Made by a program: the position numbers and the translations under genes | Source of the DNA: Alternaria dauci | Lineage: Eukaryota > Ascomycota > Dothideomycetes > Pleosporales > Pleosporaceae | Reading direction: 5' to 3' | NCBI RefSeq assembly: GCF_042100115.1 | Contig: NC_091272.1 | Coordinates: 3,968,001 to 4,032,000 of the forward strand | Length of the DNA: 64,000 nt | Shown: piece by piece, positions 10,391 through 22,195 of the stretch | Layout: each line of letters opens with the position of its first letter | How positions within the stretch are numbered: the stretch's first letter is position 1 | The notes under the pieces: generated by a model | What the model was told of the DNA's origin: nothing | Databases searched by the model: none | What the model saw: the letters and a program-made list of their open reading frames with translations, nothing else

Positions 10391-12643
10391 TCAGTACGCT
10401 CGCTGGGTCTGTTCGCGGAATCGGCGCTCTTCTTCCGCTCGGCGAGCCTTCTTTTCTCGCTCCAATCGGATCTTGTGTGCTTCGGTCCCGTCATCCATGA
10501 GTGACTCCTTGAACCAAGGGTGTTGCAGTGCCTCCTTGGCCGTTATTCGCTTTTTGGGATCGTACACGAATATTCGCCGTAACAGGTCGAGAAATTGACG
10601 GTTGAAATCGGTGTGTGCTGGTATTGTTTCCTGTCAAAGTTAGGTGGCATTCAAGTGACATGAAGTAGATGGACGTACAGGCAGCTTCTTCATCGCCTTG
10701 ACATATTTCTTGGATGCCTTGTTGGTTTCCGCATTGGGATAGTCTAGCTTGTAGTTCTTGAAGTATCTTGCCGCACTGAATCTGTTAGCGATGTCGTATG
10801 TGACATTCTGTGTGCACTTACGAGCTGGACGAGTTTCGTGACGAGCCGCGGTCCTGCTTGTAAACGGCTCGCACAATGTCTCGGTCGATCTTGCCACTGC
10901 AGACGGCCTCCATCATTGCGAGATGCTCGAGATTGTCGTGCGTCTGGAACAAGGCGTCGCCAGTGAAGAATTCGACCAGAATGCATCCTATACTCCAGAT
11001 GTCGCAAGGGAAACTCCAACCGAGGTTCAGGATAATCTCCGGTGCTCGGTAGTGGCGAGTTGATACGACCGACGAGTGGTACTCGTCGTTGAATGTTGCT
11101 GATCCAAAGTCGATGAGGCGGATCTCGGGGTCAAGGAGCACCTTGCGATGCCGCGCTGTTCGGTTGACTGTTGTTGACGACGACGGTACAGTTCTATTGT
11201 AGGTAAACGTTTGGTAGTTGTTGTTCACAAGCAGGATGTTTTCCGGTTTCAAATCTGTGTGGATGAGGTTGAGGTCGTGGAGGAAGGCAACACTGGTGAA
11301 GAGCTGCTTGGCAAACTTCTGGATGTGGGAGCTGGGGAACGGGACAAAGCCGTTGGACTTGAGGAAATCAAAGACACTTTGTCCGTAGAGGTCGGTGACG
11401 ATGCAAATGTGGTTCCGGAAGTCGAAGCAGTCACGTAGATGGATGCATCGGTTGACGTTGTGCTTGTCGTTGGATGCCAGGGTTGAGAGTACCCTCAGCT
11501 CGATGCGACTGGCATCTCGGTATTTGGGCACGGATCGGATGACCTTGATGGCACAGTTTGTGCCTTTCCGTCGATCGTAGGCTTGCACGACTTTGCCAAA
11601 GGTGCCCTGGCCGAGCAGTTTTGTGATTTGATCTGATGGCGGGTGTTAGCATGCTTCTTCAACGCAGGTGGTCATGGTCACGTACACCGCTCTGTGAGGT
11701 CGGCTTCTGGTACCACGATGTAGTGGCCGTCTTCGTCGTCGACCTTTTGGTCCTTTGTGTAGGATTTCTGCGACCTGTCAGTATGGAGCAGCTGAGAGGG
11801 AGTCGATTTTCTTACGTCTTGGACAACCTGGACGTAGACATCCTTGGCCTTGATGACGGGGTTGGGGGGCGGCTGGTACAGGCTGAAGGGGTCGTCGTTG
11901 TCCAGCTCCCGTCTCTTGGCCTGCTTTGCCTCGTCCTGTACCACGGCGCGCGTGCGCTTGCGCTTCTGGCCGGCTGCACTGTTGTCGAGAGGCGAGATGT
12001 GATGGCCGTTGCTGACCTGCGAGCCTAGCGAGGTAGGCGCAGTGGTGTTGAGCGCGGACGTGGTCCTGTCGGTGGACAGCGAGTGGTTGGGCGAGTCGTA
12101 GTAGGGAGTCTGCGTGGTCGAGTACGAGGTGTGCTGGTTGTAGACGGGGTCGTATGCCGTGGACGCGGTTGTCTTGCGCTTCTTGTCGGTGTGGCGCGCA
12201 GCTGGGTTCGCGTTGGTGGCCGCGGCTCGAGAGGACGGCGGTTGCTGGCGCGGCGGCGGCAGCTGGGCGTCGTCGTCGTCGTCGTTGTCGTCGTCTTCGT
12301 CGTCGATAACAATGACCTCCTTGGGGATGCCGTTCCTGTAGAAGTCTGCCCAATCGGGGTTTCGCCGCCGCTGGGCCGAGCCCGGATCGTTGGCAGTCAT
12401 GTCGACGGGCGGGGCGTGGGTGATGGGCGGCAGCTGAGGCGGGTGTCTGGCGTGGGCAGGCGCGTTTCGGCGCAGGTCTGAAGTCGACGAAGCGCTAGTG
12501 TAGCCGTTGTAGAGCGAGTTGCCCATCCGCGCAGAGCCGTTGGCGATCTGGGCATTCGACATGCTGGGCTGGTACGTCGGGTGGTGAGAATAAAACTGGC
12601 GATGGGGCGGGAGTGTGGCCGTGGCGGTCGAGGGCGTCGACAT
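10391..12643 (-). CDS. lkh1: LAMMER (CLK/Lkh1/Kns1) dual-specificity protein kinase
   Basis: Exons 12643-11816, 11767-11686, 11632-10822, 10775-10679 and 10630-10391 join to 685 residues; introns are 48, 53, 46 and 48 bp. The N-terminal ~295 residues are disordered with an acidic Asp run and a basic nuclear-type stretch (AGQKRKRTR). The kinase domain has the glycine loop GQGTFGKV (from 311), Lys333, HTDLKPEN with catalytic Asp430, DFG at 478, RAPEIILNLGWS and the family-defining EHLAMMEAV at 539-547. It should phosphorylate Ser/Thr, notably SR-type splicing factors, and autophosphorylate on Tyr; fungal members act in growth, stress and nutrient signalling. The 48-bp first intron is a multiple of three and free of stops, so it is easily mistaken for coding sequence; family alignment (VVQD followed by KSYTKDQKVDDEDGHYIVVP) supports splicing. 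Confidence 0.95.
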
Positions 12644-14922
12644 GGCTGGCTTGTGTCTGGGGGGGATGCGAGGGCCGACGTGGTGACGCTACTCGTCTAC
12701 TGCAATGCGCAGACGAGCCGACCAGACACGCCGCTGGGGGGAGACGAGCAAACGGCGCGAGGGGACGCCGAGTCGGAGGCGGGCAGCGTCGTGGCTATCC
12801 ACGCACTGTTGCCGCTGTCTTGGGTGCTGCGACGAGGGCTGCTGGGCTGAGGGACGAGGAGAGCAGAGAACGTTATCGCACGCCGTGGCCAGTGGACAAT
12901 GGGGCAGGCAGCCCGGAGTGCTTTGGTGCCGCCGGTCGATGCAGCGCCTGGGGACGGGCTAGAGCTGACGGGTGGGCGATGGGCGAGGACGCTGGGAAGA
13001 ATGACGGGCGTCAAACATGCCAGAGACGTTGTGAAGGCGTCGTGGTCGCCGGGTCGAGGCAGCCGAGTTGAGATCACACTTGTTGCGGAGTCTGTGGTGA
13101 GAAGCCGGGGCCTGTGCGGTCCAACGTGGAGCGTCATTCGCTCAGTCTTCTCGCGGCACGCCAGTCGACCGTCTCTCTTTCGCGTCTCGCGCCCACCCTC
13201 GAGCTTGGCCCTACAACACCACCACCACCACTACTACTACTACTATTGCTACTATTACTACACCACGCCGTGCCATGTCCGGCTCTACATTGCGGCAGCG
13301 GGCAGCGGTCCAGCACTGCAACACGGCCAGGTCATGTCCCTGTGCTGCGCATTTTGCCAGTAGCTAGTCGCTTGCGCAAAAAAAACGCCCTGACCACCAC
13401 TTTGTCGCAGGCTGATGACAGTGAAACTGCTGCACGTGAGATGCATACCGCCCAAAGAGAGAAAGCACTTCTGTAACCCCAACCTACAACATGTGCCACT
13501 CTACAAGCATCATCGGAGCCCTTTCCACGTCGGCGTCTTGGGTGACCGCTACAAAGTGAAGCAGCTTTCTGTGGTCACGAGAAGACGGAGATCTGCATCT
13601 AGTGGCATCTGGTTACTGTGGTAGTTGGAGCAACCACCAGCCTCGGTGACGAGCGCTCCTTCAATGCACAATACAATGCCAATCCGTCTCTGCACACTCT
13701 ACCTCCAACGTCGCTGCATTCCCTCTTCTCTCCACATGCCGCGTCTTCGCCTGCCTTGGAAGATGCGAGGCGTGGCCCCATCCGCACGTGGAGCAACACA
13801 GCGTTGCCCGCAGCCCGCTCATCACTTGCTGACTGCTTTTCCCAGCTATGACGCAATTATACATACCTCCAACCCTTTTATCCTTCAGGTACGCGCCACA
13901 CACGCTCATGCCAAATTCTTCTGCTGTTGGTCCCGCCCGTCTGTGCTGCTTGCTGTTATCCATCGCACCAAGCCTGGGCTGACGAAAGGTTTGCTGCACT
14001 CCCCTCCACTGATAACGTCATAGTCTCAGCATCTTCACATCTACACCACACTGGATAGCCGGTAGCAGTCTGTCACATAGACAATCGACTGCACCCTCTT
14101 CACCAAAGTCTTAGTTTTGCGCTCCTATGGCGACAGGTTTGCCTTTGGATAGCCGCCAAGGCTGATTCGCTGCAGGGCTTGTAGTCGTGCGCGGCACGGG
14201 CGTATGTTACCGTAGCGGCGTACTTCGTAGCAGGCTCTCTCAACCCTGGTATTGCCGATATATGTGGGTACTGTGCCCGATTTACCACCTGCTCGCATTG
14301 CCCACGCCTGCATCTTGCGCCTTCCTTGACCGCGAAGATAGTTGCCTTTCTTCCGTTTATTGTACCATGGTAGTATTGCTCCTGCACGAGGTTGACGCCA
14401 AGTATTGAGAGTTCACAATCGAGACAATCACAGGATATTGATATTGCACAACGCTGCATTGTATACAATTGTTGAAATGCTCTCGTATGTTGTCCATTGT
14501 ATAGATGGTGTCGAGCGCAGCTTACGACAAACAGCATTGTATGAGTTTACGTGGATGATTGAAAGAGCCTCCAGTCAAGTACATATTTCATACAGGTATT
14601 TCGATATAGCCAACCGCTTCTGCCCATGCAAATGGGGGAGCTTTTTGTCCAAGGCCAGGCATCGCTTCTCAGCGCAATAATTTTATTCAAACAGCCGCTC
14701 CGATGCATTTTTCCTCATGGCAGTGATTGCCTCTTTTCAAAATGCAACCTCCAACAATCTGGCCCTCAAAATCATCACAAAGCCGCCGTGCATATGCTCG
14801 TCATAAAAGTTGACCGGAGACGGGCAAGAAACAAGTTCGTGAATCGTCATGAATCGTGTGTCAAGTGAGAGACATGGTCGTTTATCCAATATTCTCATTC
14901 GGTGTTGGTGAAGATGGCGTGA
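12644..14922. other. Long intergenic region upstream of lkh1
   Basis: About 2.3 kb with no convincing gene. The left part is GC-rich and probably the lkh1 promoter and leader; the right part (14,300-14,900) is AT-richer and includes the 3' flank of the aminotransferase gene. A trinucleotide microsatellite lies at 13218-13261. Open frames of 60-150 codons occur on both strands, but none has a recognisable domain or intron signals tying pieces together. Confidence 0.45.
13218..13261. repeat. (ACC)n/(ACT)n microsatellite
   Basis: A run of ACC units passes into ACT units and then imperfect ACT/ATT units, about 570 bp upstream of the lkh1 start. Confidence 0.85.
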
Positions 14923-16651
14923 TTACAACTTCGGGGCGATACTGAGTTCTTCGAAAAAGTCAAAGATTGTCTTGCTGACACGGTCGACGATGAATTCGAC
15001 GTCACTGTCGGTGATGTTGTATGCAGGAGCAATGATGACATGATCTCCACGATTGCCGTCAACTGTACCGGACCCTGGATACACATAGACATTGTAACCG
15101 TCCTTCAGCCCTAGTTTGATAGTCAGTCGGTGGACTACTCGCATAAGTAGGACAAGCTTACCTAGCTCATGGACCCGCCAGGCCACTGCCACTTCAGGAT
15201 CGAACGGCGCCTTGGTCTTCTTATCTTGCACAAATTCAATCTGTCTTGGTTAGAAGCTGCGACATGATCCAAGGTTACTTCTCATACTCACCCCTAGAAA
15301 CAGGCCTTTGCCTCGTATGTCAAACACATTGGGGTGGTCACTCAGGCGAGCCATCAACTTCTTCATAAGCTTCTCCCCTTTTTCCCTGACATTGTCCACG
15401 AGGTTGTCATCTCGAACAATCTGCTGCACTGCGAGACCAGCAGCGCATGCTGCGGGAAAGTTCTGAAAGGTATGGCCGTGAGCAAAGGCAGCTTCTCCAA
15501 GAGCATTCGTTATCACTGGTCCCACGAGCATGGCGGAAATGGCTGCGTAACCGCCTGCAAGGCCCTTGCCTACCAATTGAATGTCTGGGGCGACGTCCTC
15601 ATCTTGCCAGGCATGCATATAGCCGGTGCGGCCCATGCCACTCATGACCTCATCTAGAATAAAAAGTACCCCGTACTTGTCGCACACCCTCCTCATGGCC
15701 GAAAGATAGCCGGGTAATGCGGGAACGCATCCAAGTGCCTGCATCAACGTGTCAGAAAAGTGCAAATTTGAAAACATGGCGTAGTCTCCATGGTGCCGCT
15801 TACTGCGCCAACGACAGGCTCCATAACGAAGCCGGCTACTGTTTCAGGGCCAAGATCAAGGATCTTGCGCTCCAGTTCATCTTCAAGCCGTTTGACGTAC
15901 TGAGCTGTCGTTTCTCCCTTGGCCATATCACGGCTAGGATAGCAAGGCGATATGAACTGAGTCTTCTCGGACAGGATAGGCTTGTACATATCCTTGCGGC
16001 CTTTGTGTCCACTGCCCTCAAGAGCCCCAAGCGTCGCTCCGTGATACGACCGATCGCGGGCAATGAACCAACGACGCTGAGGTTGCGGACTGTCTTTCAA
16101 TTTGGAGTGATATTGGTACGCTAACTTTTGAGCTGCCTCGTTGGCCTCGGAACCTGATGACTGTAAGCTTCAGCTCGGCCATGGGAGGGTCAGCCATACT
16201 TACCAGATCCGTAGAAAACTACTTCGGTCATCTTGTCGTCGGTAGATTCAAGAAGGAAATCTGCAAAATCCTCTGCTATTTCAGTCTGAAAGCTCATCGA
16301 CGCGGCGTATCCAACACCAGTTTCTTCTTGCTGTCTTATAGCGTCATATACTCTTTGGTCCTTGTGCCCAATGTTCGATACGGCGGCACCCCCAGAAGCG
16401 TCAAAAATCCTCCAAGTCTTGTTCTCATCCGACACCGATAGCCAGTTACCCCGAGCCTCTTCGAGAAATAGCGGAGGGCCTCTTGCACTGCGTTTGAGTA
16501 AAGGGCCGCGAGGACTATTACGGTTTCGACGGCTCCGACGATGTTGAGAAACAGCCAGTGCAGGGGCTTCGTCCATGGTTGATAGTGAGAGGCTGCCCTC
16601 GGATGCTGGACTGGGAATACCGCTCTCATCGAACAACAGAGCTGGCGCCAT
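14923..16651 (-). CDS. Class III (PLP-dependent) aminotransferase
   Basis: Exons 16651-16204, 16153-15804, 15738-15292, 15240-15162 and 15110-14923 join to 503 residues; introns are 50-65 bp. Class III (omega-transaminase) landmarks are visible: FYGSGSEANEAAQKLA after the first splice, RDRSYHGATLGAL, the cofactor-binding DEVMSGMGRTG (Asp295) and the Schiff-base Lys324 in QLVGKGLAGGYA, followed by HGHTFQNFPAACAAGLAV and FDIRGKGLFLG. The first ~60 residues are a low-complexity extension without a clear targeting signal. It should transfer an amino group between an amine or omega-amino acid and a keto acid, but the substrate cannot be told from sequence. A TATA-like element lies about 190 bp upstream, suggesting regulated expression (inference). 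Confidence 0.9.
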
Positions 16652-16842
16652 TGTTGTTATCGTAAAGAATGGGAGATGGAGGTAAAACTGGTCAGGGAAG
16701 AAGAAGAAGAAGAAGGTATAGAGTCGGGTTAAATACGTTCATGCAAGTTGTGAAAAGGAGAGTACAATGATGGAACAAGTACGCAGAGCGGCTGAAGGGA
16801 GGTGAACAAAAAGAGCGAAGCTGCAGGTGAATGGCCGGTGCC

Positions 16843-16848
16843 TTTATA
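16843..16848 (-). promoter_or_regulatory. Putative TATA box of the aminotransferase gene
   Basis: TATAAA read on the minus strand, about 195 bp upstream of the start codon at 16651. The position allows a transcription start 60-150 bp before the ATG. It is a short motif, so the call is tentative. Confidence 0.4.
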
Positions 16849-17448
16849 GTCGCTTGATGGTCGCGTAGGCTAACCACGAAGCGTATTGCGATCCGACCGG
16901 TGAGGCGTCTTTTTGGAACGGAACGTTTGCGGTGTAATCAGGCTCAGGGTCAGTGAACCACGCTTTCAACTCTCGGCAGGTCATGTTCAGCCCTAGATTT
17001 CGGGCCGGCCGGGTAGCCTAAAGTTGAGACGACCAAAACATGAAAGCACTTGGGTCACGCCTAGTTCTCAGGTTTACGAATATGTAGGCTGGATGCGGTG
17101 AGGAAATGTGAGCTTATTCATTCTTGTGAAGAACTAACGGTCAGTCGCTTACTCAATTAGCCAATCAGGACAGACTGTGGCTGTTTTACCGGACTCTGCT
17201 TGATATCAATGTGATAGCGGGACGGTAAGCGTGGTATGATAGGAAGATGGCATATGTAACCGCAGGGGCCATGATCGTCTCAATGTCAGGGCAAGAGAGC
17301 AGGAGTGCCCCTACATAGGCATCCTTGGGTATAGTGCCGGTCAAGGGAATATCCGAGAGACAGGAACAGTGTTTGACAGAACCAACGCGGATTCTGCGTG
17401 CATAATCCGTTCATGTCGTCAGAATTTCAATCGAATCTCACTTCAGCA

Positions 17449-17474
17449 CGCTACATGCACACGTGCATGTAGCG
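17449..17474. promoter_or_regulatory. 26-nt dyad symmetry containing CACGTG
   Basis: Two perfect 12-nt inverted arms (CGCTACATGCAC and its complement) are separated by AC. The hexamer CACGTG, the core site of bHLH factors, lies at 17460-17465 near the centre. It sits about 800 bp upstream of the aminotransferase and 945 bp upstream of sec65. Whether a protein binds it is unknown. Confidence 0.5.
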
Positions 17475-18321
17475 AAAACGCCTTGCCTTAGCGGCTCGCG
17501 AACGACTGCAACAGCTGCAGCATGGCCACATGGTGAAAGTGGAGATTGAAAGAGATGCCGGCGGTTTGTGGGATCGACAAGGTCCGCTACGACCACATGC
17601 AATCCAATGCTATGAAGATCGGATCGGGGTTTAACCGCAAATCTCGTGCAACCGAGCCTAGCGTATGATATCGGCGTGTTGTCTGCTGTCCAGTGACGGC
17701 AGTGGACACGACGGGAGCCTCTTGGGTTCTATCGGAAGCTGAACGACAGGGCTCTGCGTGCTTACCGTGGCGAGTAGCAGGGCATTGGACGGGCCAAACA
17801 TGTTGGAGTTTGGCGGGGTGCTAGTGCTCTTGCAGAAGCATGACATGGCCCTGGCATGGTTTGGTGCAATGCCTAGACGGAGGTGAAGGTGTCTATTAGG
17901 ATGGTTGCGACTGGGTAAGACGCGATTCCGGCAGAAGGGGCTCGACGTGGTGGCGCGGCGTGATAACGGTCAGACCCCTGCGTAGAGCTGCACTAGCCGT
18001 TGACTAGCCATCAGAACATGACCTGAGGATGCTAGGAGCGGCAAGGTGCGGTGGACAGGAGGAAAAGAGCTAGGTCAGTGTTGGGAGGTGGTGGTGGTGG
18101 TGCTACACGGTCGTTGTGGTCAAGTCGGCACGAGAGGGCACTCGACCGGGCCGGGGCAGGAACGGCAGGCGCACACAGCCAAGGAAGCGCCGAAGCGGGT
18201 CGGTAGCGCCTGCCCTCTGCAGTCTGCACAGCCAAGCCCCGCGTTTAGCTGCCCCCACACCCTGGAGAGAGGGAGAGAGAGGCAGATATCACGAGAATTC
18301 GACCACACGGGCAACGGCGAG

Positions 18322-18400
18322 GTGAGTGGCTGGGGCAACGCCTCCCTCCAGATACCAAGGCCCAGGGCGAGGGCACGGCCAGGCTGACTTCCCGCGGCAG
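18322..18400 (+). other. Probable 5' leader intron of sec65
   Basis: A strong donor (gtgagt) is followed 79 bp later by a branch-like gctgact and acceptor ggcag, ending 18 bp before the sec65 start codon. The frame is open through it, but the upstream translation has no family similarity, so I read it as a spliced untranslated leader. Confidence 0.5.
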
Positions 18401-18418
18401 GTCCGACGCGCAGCCACG

Positions 18419-19165
18419 ATGAATCCCCGCGTCGAAGAAGTCAGCGATTCCGACAGCGACCCGTCCGAGATGGGCATTGACGACGTGCCCGCTCTCATCA
18501 ATGCGACCAACATACCCGGCACCGGCCCCGGCGCCTCGCCCATGCCGCCGCAGTCGCAGATGCTGTACCCGCAGTCACCAGCCATCAAGACTTCGACGGA
18601 CCGGGAACAGTCCAAGCACTACCAATGTCTATACCCCGTATACTTTGACAAGTCACGCACACGGGCTGAAGGCCGTCGCGTGGCCAAGGAGCTCGCCGTA
18701 GACAGCCCTCTGGCACGAGAGATGGCCGACGCCGCAGCCGACCTGGGCCTCCGCACCGTCTTCGAGCCCGACAAAACGCACCCCAAGGACTGGGCCAATC
18801 CTGGACGAGTGCGCGTCCTGCTCAAGCACCAAGGCAAGCTCGTCGACGACGACGTCAAGAACAAGCACCACCTCTACATCCTCATCGCCCAGCATCTCAA
18901 AGCCAACCCAACACAGAAGAACACGCCCTTCAGGTTGCCCATCGCAGGCCTCCCCATGCCAAAAGAGATGCCGGAGCCGGCAATACCAAAGGGATGGAAG
19001 ATGAGCAAGATCCTGCCCCTGCACTCGCCTGCCTTGACAGGCGGTGGCGTCAGTGAAAACTTCATGCAGGACATGATGGCGGAAATGATGGGCGGTGACG
19101 GAGGCAGCGGCGCAAACAGCGGCACAGAGTCCAAGAAGAAAATCAAGGACAAGAAGAAGAAGTAA
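18419..19165 (+). CDS. sec65: Signal recognition particle subunit Sec65 / SRP19
   Basis: A single coding exon of 248 residues. The SRP19 fold starts near residue 60 (YQCLYPVYFDKSRTRAEGRR) and continues through ELAVDSPLAREMADAA, FEPDKTHPKDWANPGRVRV and LLKHQGK, matching fungal Sec65. The N-terminus is acidic and Pro/Ser-rich. The C-terminus is Gly-rich and ends in a Lys-rich tail (SKKKIKDKKKK), typical for RNA-binding SRP19. It binds helices 6 and 8 of SRP RNA and promotes loading of SRP54, for co-translational targeting to the ER. The ATG chosen is the first after the proposed leader intron and matches the usual acidic N-terminus (MNPRVEEVSDSDSD). Confidence 0.93.
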   Translation: MNPRVEEVSDSDSDPSEMGIDDVPALINATNIPGTGPGASPMPPQSQMLYPQSPAIKTSTDREQSKHYQCLYPVYFDKSRTRAEGRRVAKELAVDSPLAREMADAAADLGLRTVFEPDKTHPKDWANPGRVRVLLKHQGKLVDDDVKNKHHLYILIAQHLKANPTQKNTPFRLPIAGLPMPKEMPEPAIPKGWKMSKILPLHSPALTGGGVSENFMQDMMAEMMGGDGGSGANSGTESKKKIKDKKKK

Positions 19166-22100
19166 CGTGACTCGATGTCTCTGCACCGTCTCCCCGTCGG
19201 CGCTTCCATCGTCTACATCCCAGCGTCAGTAGCCTGGCGGCCGTCACATCAATCCGCGCCGCAATCATGCGCCATCAGGACAACCGTGTGCGCTGCAGTG
19301 GCAGACAATGCATTATTTGAAGGAGAACAAACAATGCACAATCTGCCACTGCAGCGCACGCGCTTAGATACCTCTCACGATAGGAGCAATAAATGTCTCT
19401 TGTCGCAAAAACTACCATGTCAACTCCTTCCACAGCCATGCAACGATGCTGCCTTTCCCATCTTCGAATCACTCATGTGTGTCACTAATGCCTGCGTAGT
19501 CTACGGCTTCTTCGCTGCACTTACGTTTCTCATCTACAAACTCCCGTCTCTCTTTGAGCCTCCGTCACAACCTCCAAATAGTCCATGATGGTGTCATCTA
19601 ATCTAATTGGACACATTATTGAGCTTCACACCGCTGCTTCGAATGCTCTGCACCTGCCGTGGATGGACATATCCTTGCATTACAAAGTGCCACTAGTCGC
19701 CTGCATCTTTCCGGCATCAAATACTCCGACCGGCATGCACTCCCGCTTGTCATGCCGATTGGACCGCATCATACTGCATGATACCCTGCGTATGAGTGCG
19801 CTTCGTTACATAGCATTGCCACTTGACAGTAATACCCAAAGGCGCAGGCCAAGACCAACGATGCTACATGAGACTCGTGCGTCATGTATGCAGTTGCATG
19901 CATCTATGCATCTTGCTTCACGTGAGTGCTCAGCGACCTAAATCCGATGCCCTCGACAGCTCCGCGGGCGGACCGTCATATCCACTCAGTAGGATTGATC
20001 CTGATCCCCACGCGATATCCATGGCCACGAACGCCTCTCATTCGTCCGTTAATTCTCTCTTACCCTGCCCCACTCGCTTGCCTACTGCTCCCATAATGCT
20101 GCTCGCGTTACGCGCCGTGCGTCAGATTTTAGACCAAGGAATTTTGGGCCAGGAAGGTCACGTTGGTCTCCACGGGGTGACTGGTCATAGTTACCAAGTC
20201 CCACTCATGCCGCCATCAAGTTGGCCTGGTACTACTTGTGCGAAGGCGATCGTCGAATCCGATTCACCGCTTTGCCAGATTCCAACGAAAGCCAGCTAAT
20301 CGATTCGTAACTGCTATCTACAGCCAGGATGTTACATTTCGCTATCATGTGTTCTCGGCCAACAGTTCCACGTTAGCGTAATGTGCATGCGTACTCATTG
20401 AACAGTAGCGACTCATCGAGAACTATCAGTTTAGTGGGAAATGACTAGCGGATACGAACATCTGTATGGAACTCACATAGTCAAGCCGGATGGATAAACG
20501 CTTGCTGATCATGTCATTCACATAGCCAACTGCTTGTGATGGGGTGGCATTACACACATCTGGGCAATTGGAAACACTACATCTTGTACAATGAGGTATT
20601 ATTCTGGAAGATAAAATCATCATTCGGTGTTTCCATCATATTAGCCTGCTCCCATGCGTGCGGCGCCACCAATCGCCTGGCTTATCAAAAACTTGTGTTA
20701 CCACCACTGGCTAATCGAAACTCGACAAGTTTTCCGGTAGGAGTGATACAACATAAACTCATCGCGAACAGCTTTCGGTGAAAACTAGTTTCGTGAAAGT
20801 TGCGGGTGAGATAGCCGCAGCCACTACCTGATACCGACCAGTCTGACATTTGTAAGAATAGGAGCTGTTCTTTCATCAATACTCGTTACGCATATCGCAT
20901 AAGCAGCCAAATTCGGCCGAACCCTGAATGTTCATCGAATGAAAAACATGCACTGCTGCTGGCTCGTTGAATAGTCATAGGCAAAAGATGTCGCTCTACT
21001 TGCGAATGATTTGCCGGGTCAAGTGGGATTATGGAGCTACCGTAGCTTATTCGAAAGAGTAGAGATTTCTCTGTTAGTCTATAACTTTTATTGCTACACT
21101 GTTACAATGGCGCATGTCGTGATACCGGGCTTCAATCGCCCCGTCACACCTGACAACTTGGAAAATGGCGGCTTTTCCGCTAGCACCAAGTCCAAGACTC
21201 CCCACATTTGTGTACGATTTTAAGGACACCTCTCCTGGTGTATTTGTGGGGCATATCGATAGACGTGATTGTAGATTTGCTCCGTGTTGCCGAGTTCGAA
21301 CTTTTCTACTAGTGATGAAATCACTTGATGGATACTTACCTCCACGTTGGGTTCCATTCTTCAGCCGTCTTTCAACAAAACTCTCAAGATTGATAAGGAG
21401 TGTATCAGCTCCTCATACTAGCATTGAATACCTGCCGAGTTCGCGTCGCGGAGTTTCACTATAAGTTGTGCAGATAGGAGCGCTCAAATGGCTATAGTAA
21501 AGGAACCTTGACCCTACCCGCGGTCTGCATGACAGCACATAAAGTTATAAAGTTATACTTGTCAGGTCGACGATTTTTGTATCAAACTCCTATGACACGA
21601 GGAAGGTAACGAACAGATTTTGATTTACCCTACTGTATACAGGGAGCCTATCAACACCTTACAACTCATGGAAAGCGGTTCTGACCTCTCGACATTAGGG
21701 TGGGTGACGCAGAACTTGTCATGGGGCTCGGAATTGAAAGCTTTTCTGAAACTCACATCAGGTGCTGTGCACTCGACCGTAACATACTAGGACATGCGAT
21801 GTAAACTTTTAGTGTCTGGATTAACATGGTCACGGTTAAAAGCACCGACGGCCCTTCATAGACAAATAATACGAGAATTGTGGACAACAACTCTATTCCA
21901 AAATGCAATGCTGAATAGTCCAGTGCTCTCGCATCGCCATCTTAACATTTGTGTAGGCAGTGAACTCAGTGAAGTACCGACTATTGCATATCACAATGTA
22001 TGCGCCAGGAAACCATGTGTCAAAAGGTGAATCAGCAGTCATATTTACTTGCACAAAAAAGACTACGCTAGCAAGCTATGCAAATGCCTAGACAAAGCCG

Positions 22101-22195
22101 CCACATTCTCGCCATCGACTGGGAAATATTGCAATCACCTCTCAGACCGCTGTATCGCCCCACTTTGGAGACATGCCATTGGCTCCGGTATCTCC
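19166..22195. other. 3-kb gene-poor stretch with a long hairpin
   Basis: Between sec65 (plus) and the aspartic protease gene (minus) lie 3 kb in which I recognise no protein, tRNA or rRNA. GC content falls toward 20.3-22.0 kb. The one clear structure is an inverted repeat at 19288-19359. CA/TG dinucleotides are normal, so it is not a RIP-mutated relic like the region after 52.3 kb. Confidence 0.45.
19288..19359. repeat. Perfect 18-bp inverted repeat forming a hairpin
   Basis: Arms 19288-19305 (GTGCGCTGCAGTGGCAGA) and 19342-19359 are exact reverse complements separated by 36 nt. Inside the arms the complementarity resumes after three mismatches, over TGCATTATTTG against its near-complement with one mismatch, leaving a loop of about 8 nt. 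It could be a structured RNA, a small inverted-repeat element or a terminator-like structure for sec65, whose stop is 122 bp upstream. Confidence 0.8.

Larger units (their letters stand above)
16652..18418. promoter_or_regulatory. Divergent intergenic region, aminotransferase / sec65
   Basis: About 1.77 kb shared upstream region. It contains a TATA-like site for the aminotransferase (16843-16848), a 26-nt dyad symmetry with an E-box (17449-17474), a short GGT run near 18,088-18,103 and a probable 5' leader intron of sec65 (18322-18400). No protein gene recognised. Confidence 0.5.

Noticed and set aside
12644..14922. tRNA or other RNA gene in the long gap upstream of lkh1
   Set aside because: I looked for a GGTTCGANTCC-type B box and cloverleaf-compatible arms and saw none, here or in the other gaps. 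A covariance-model search would be needed to be sure.
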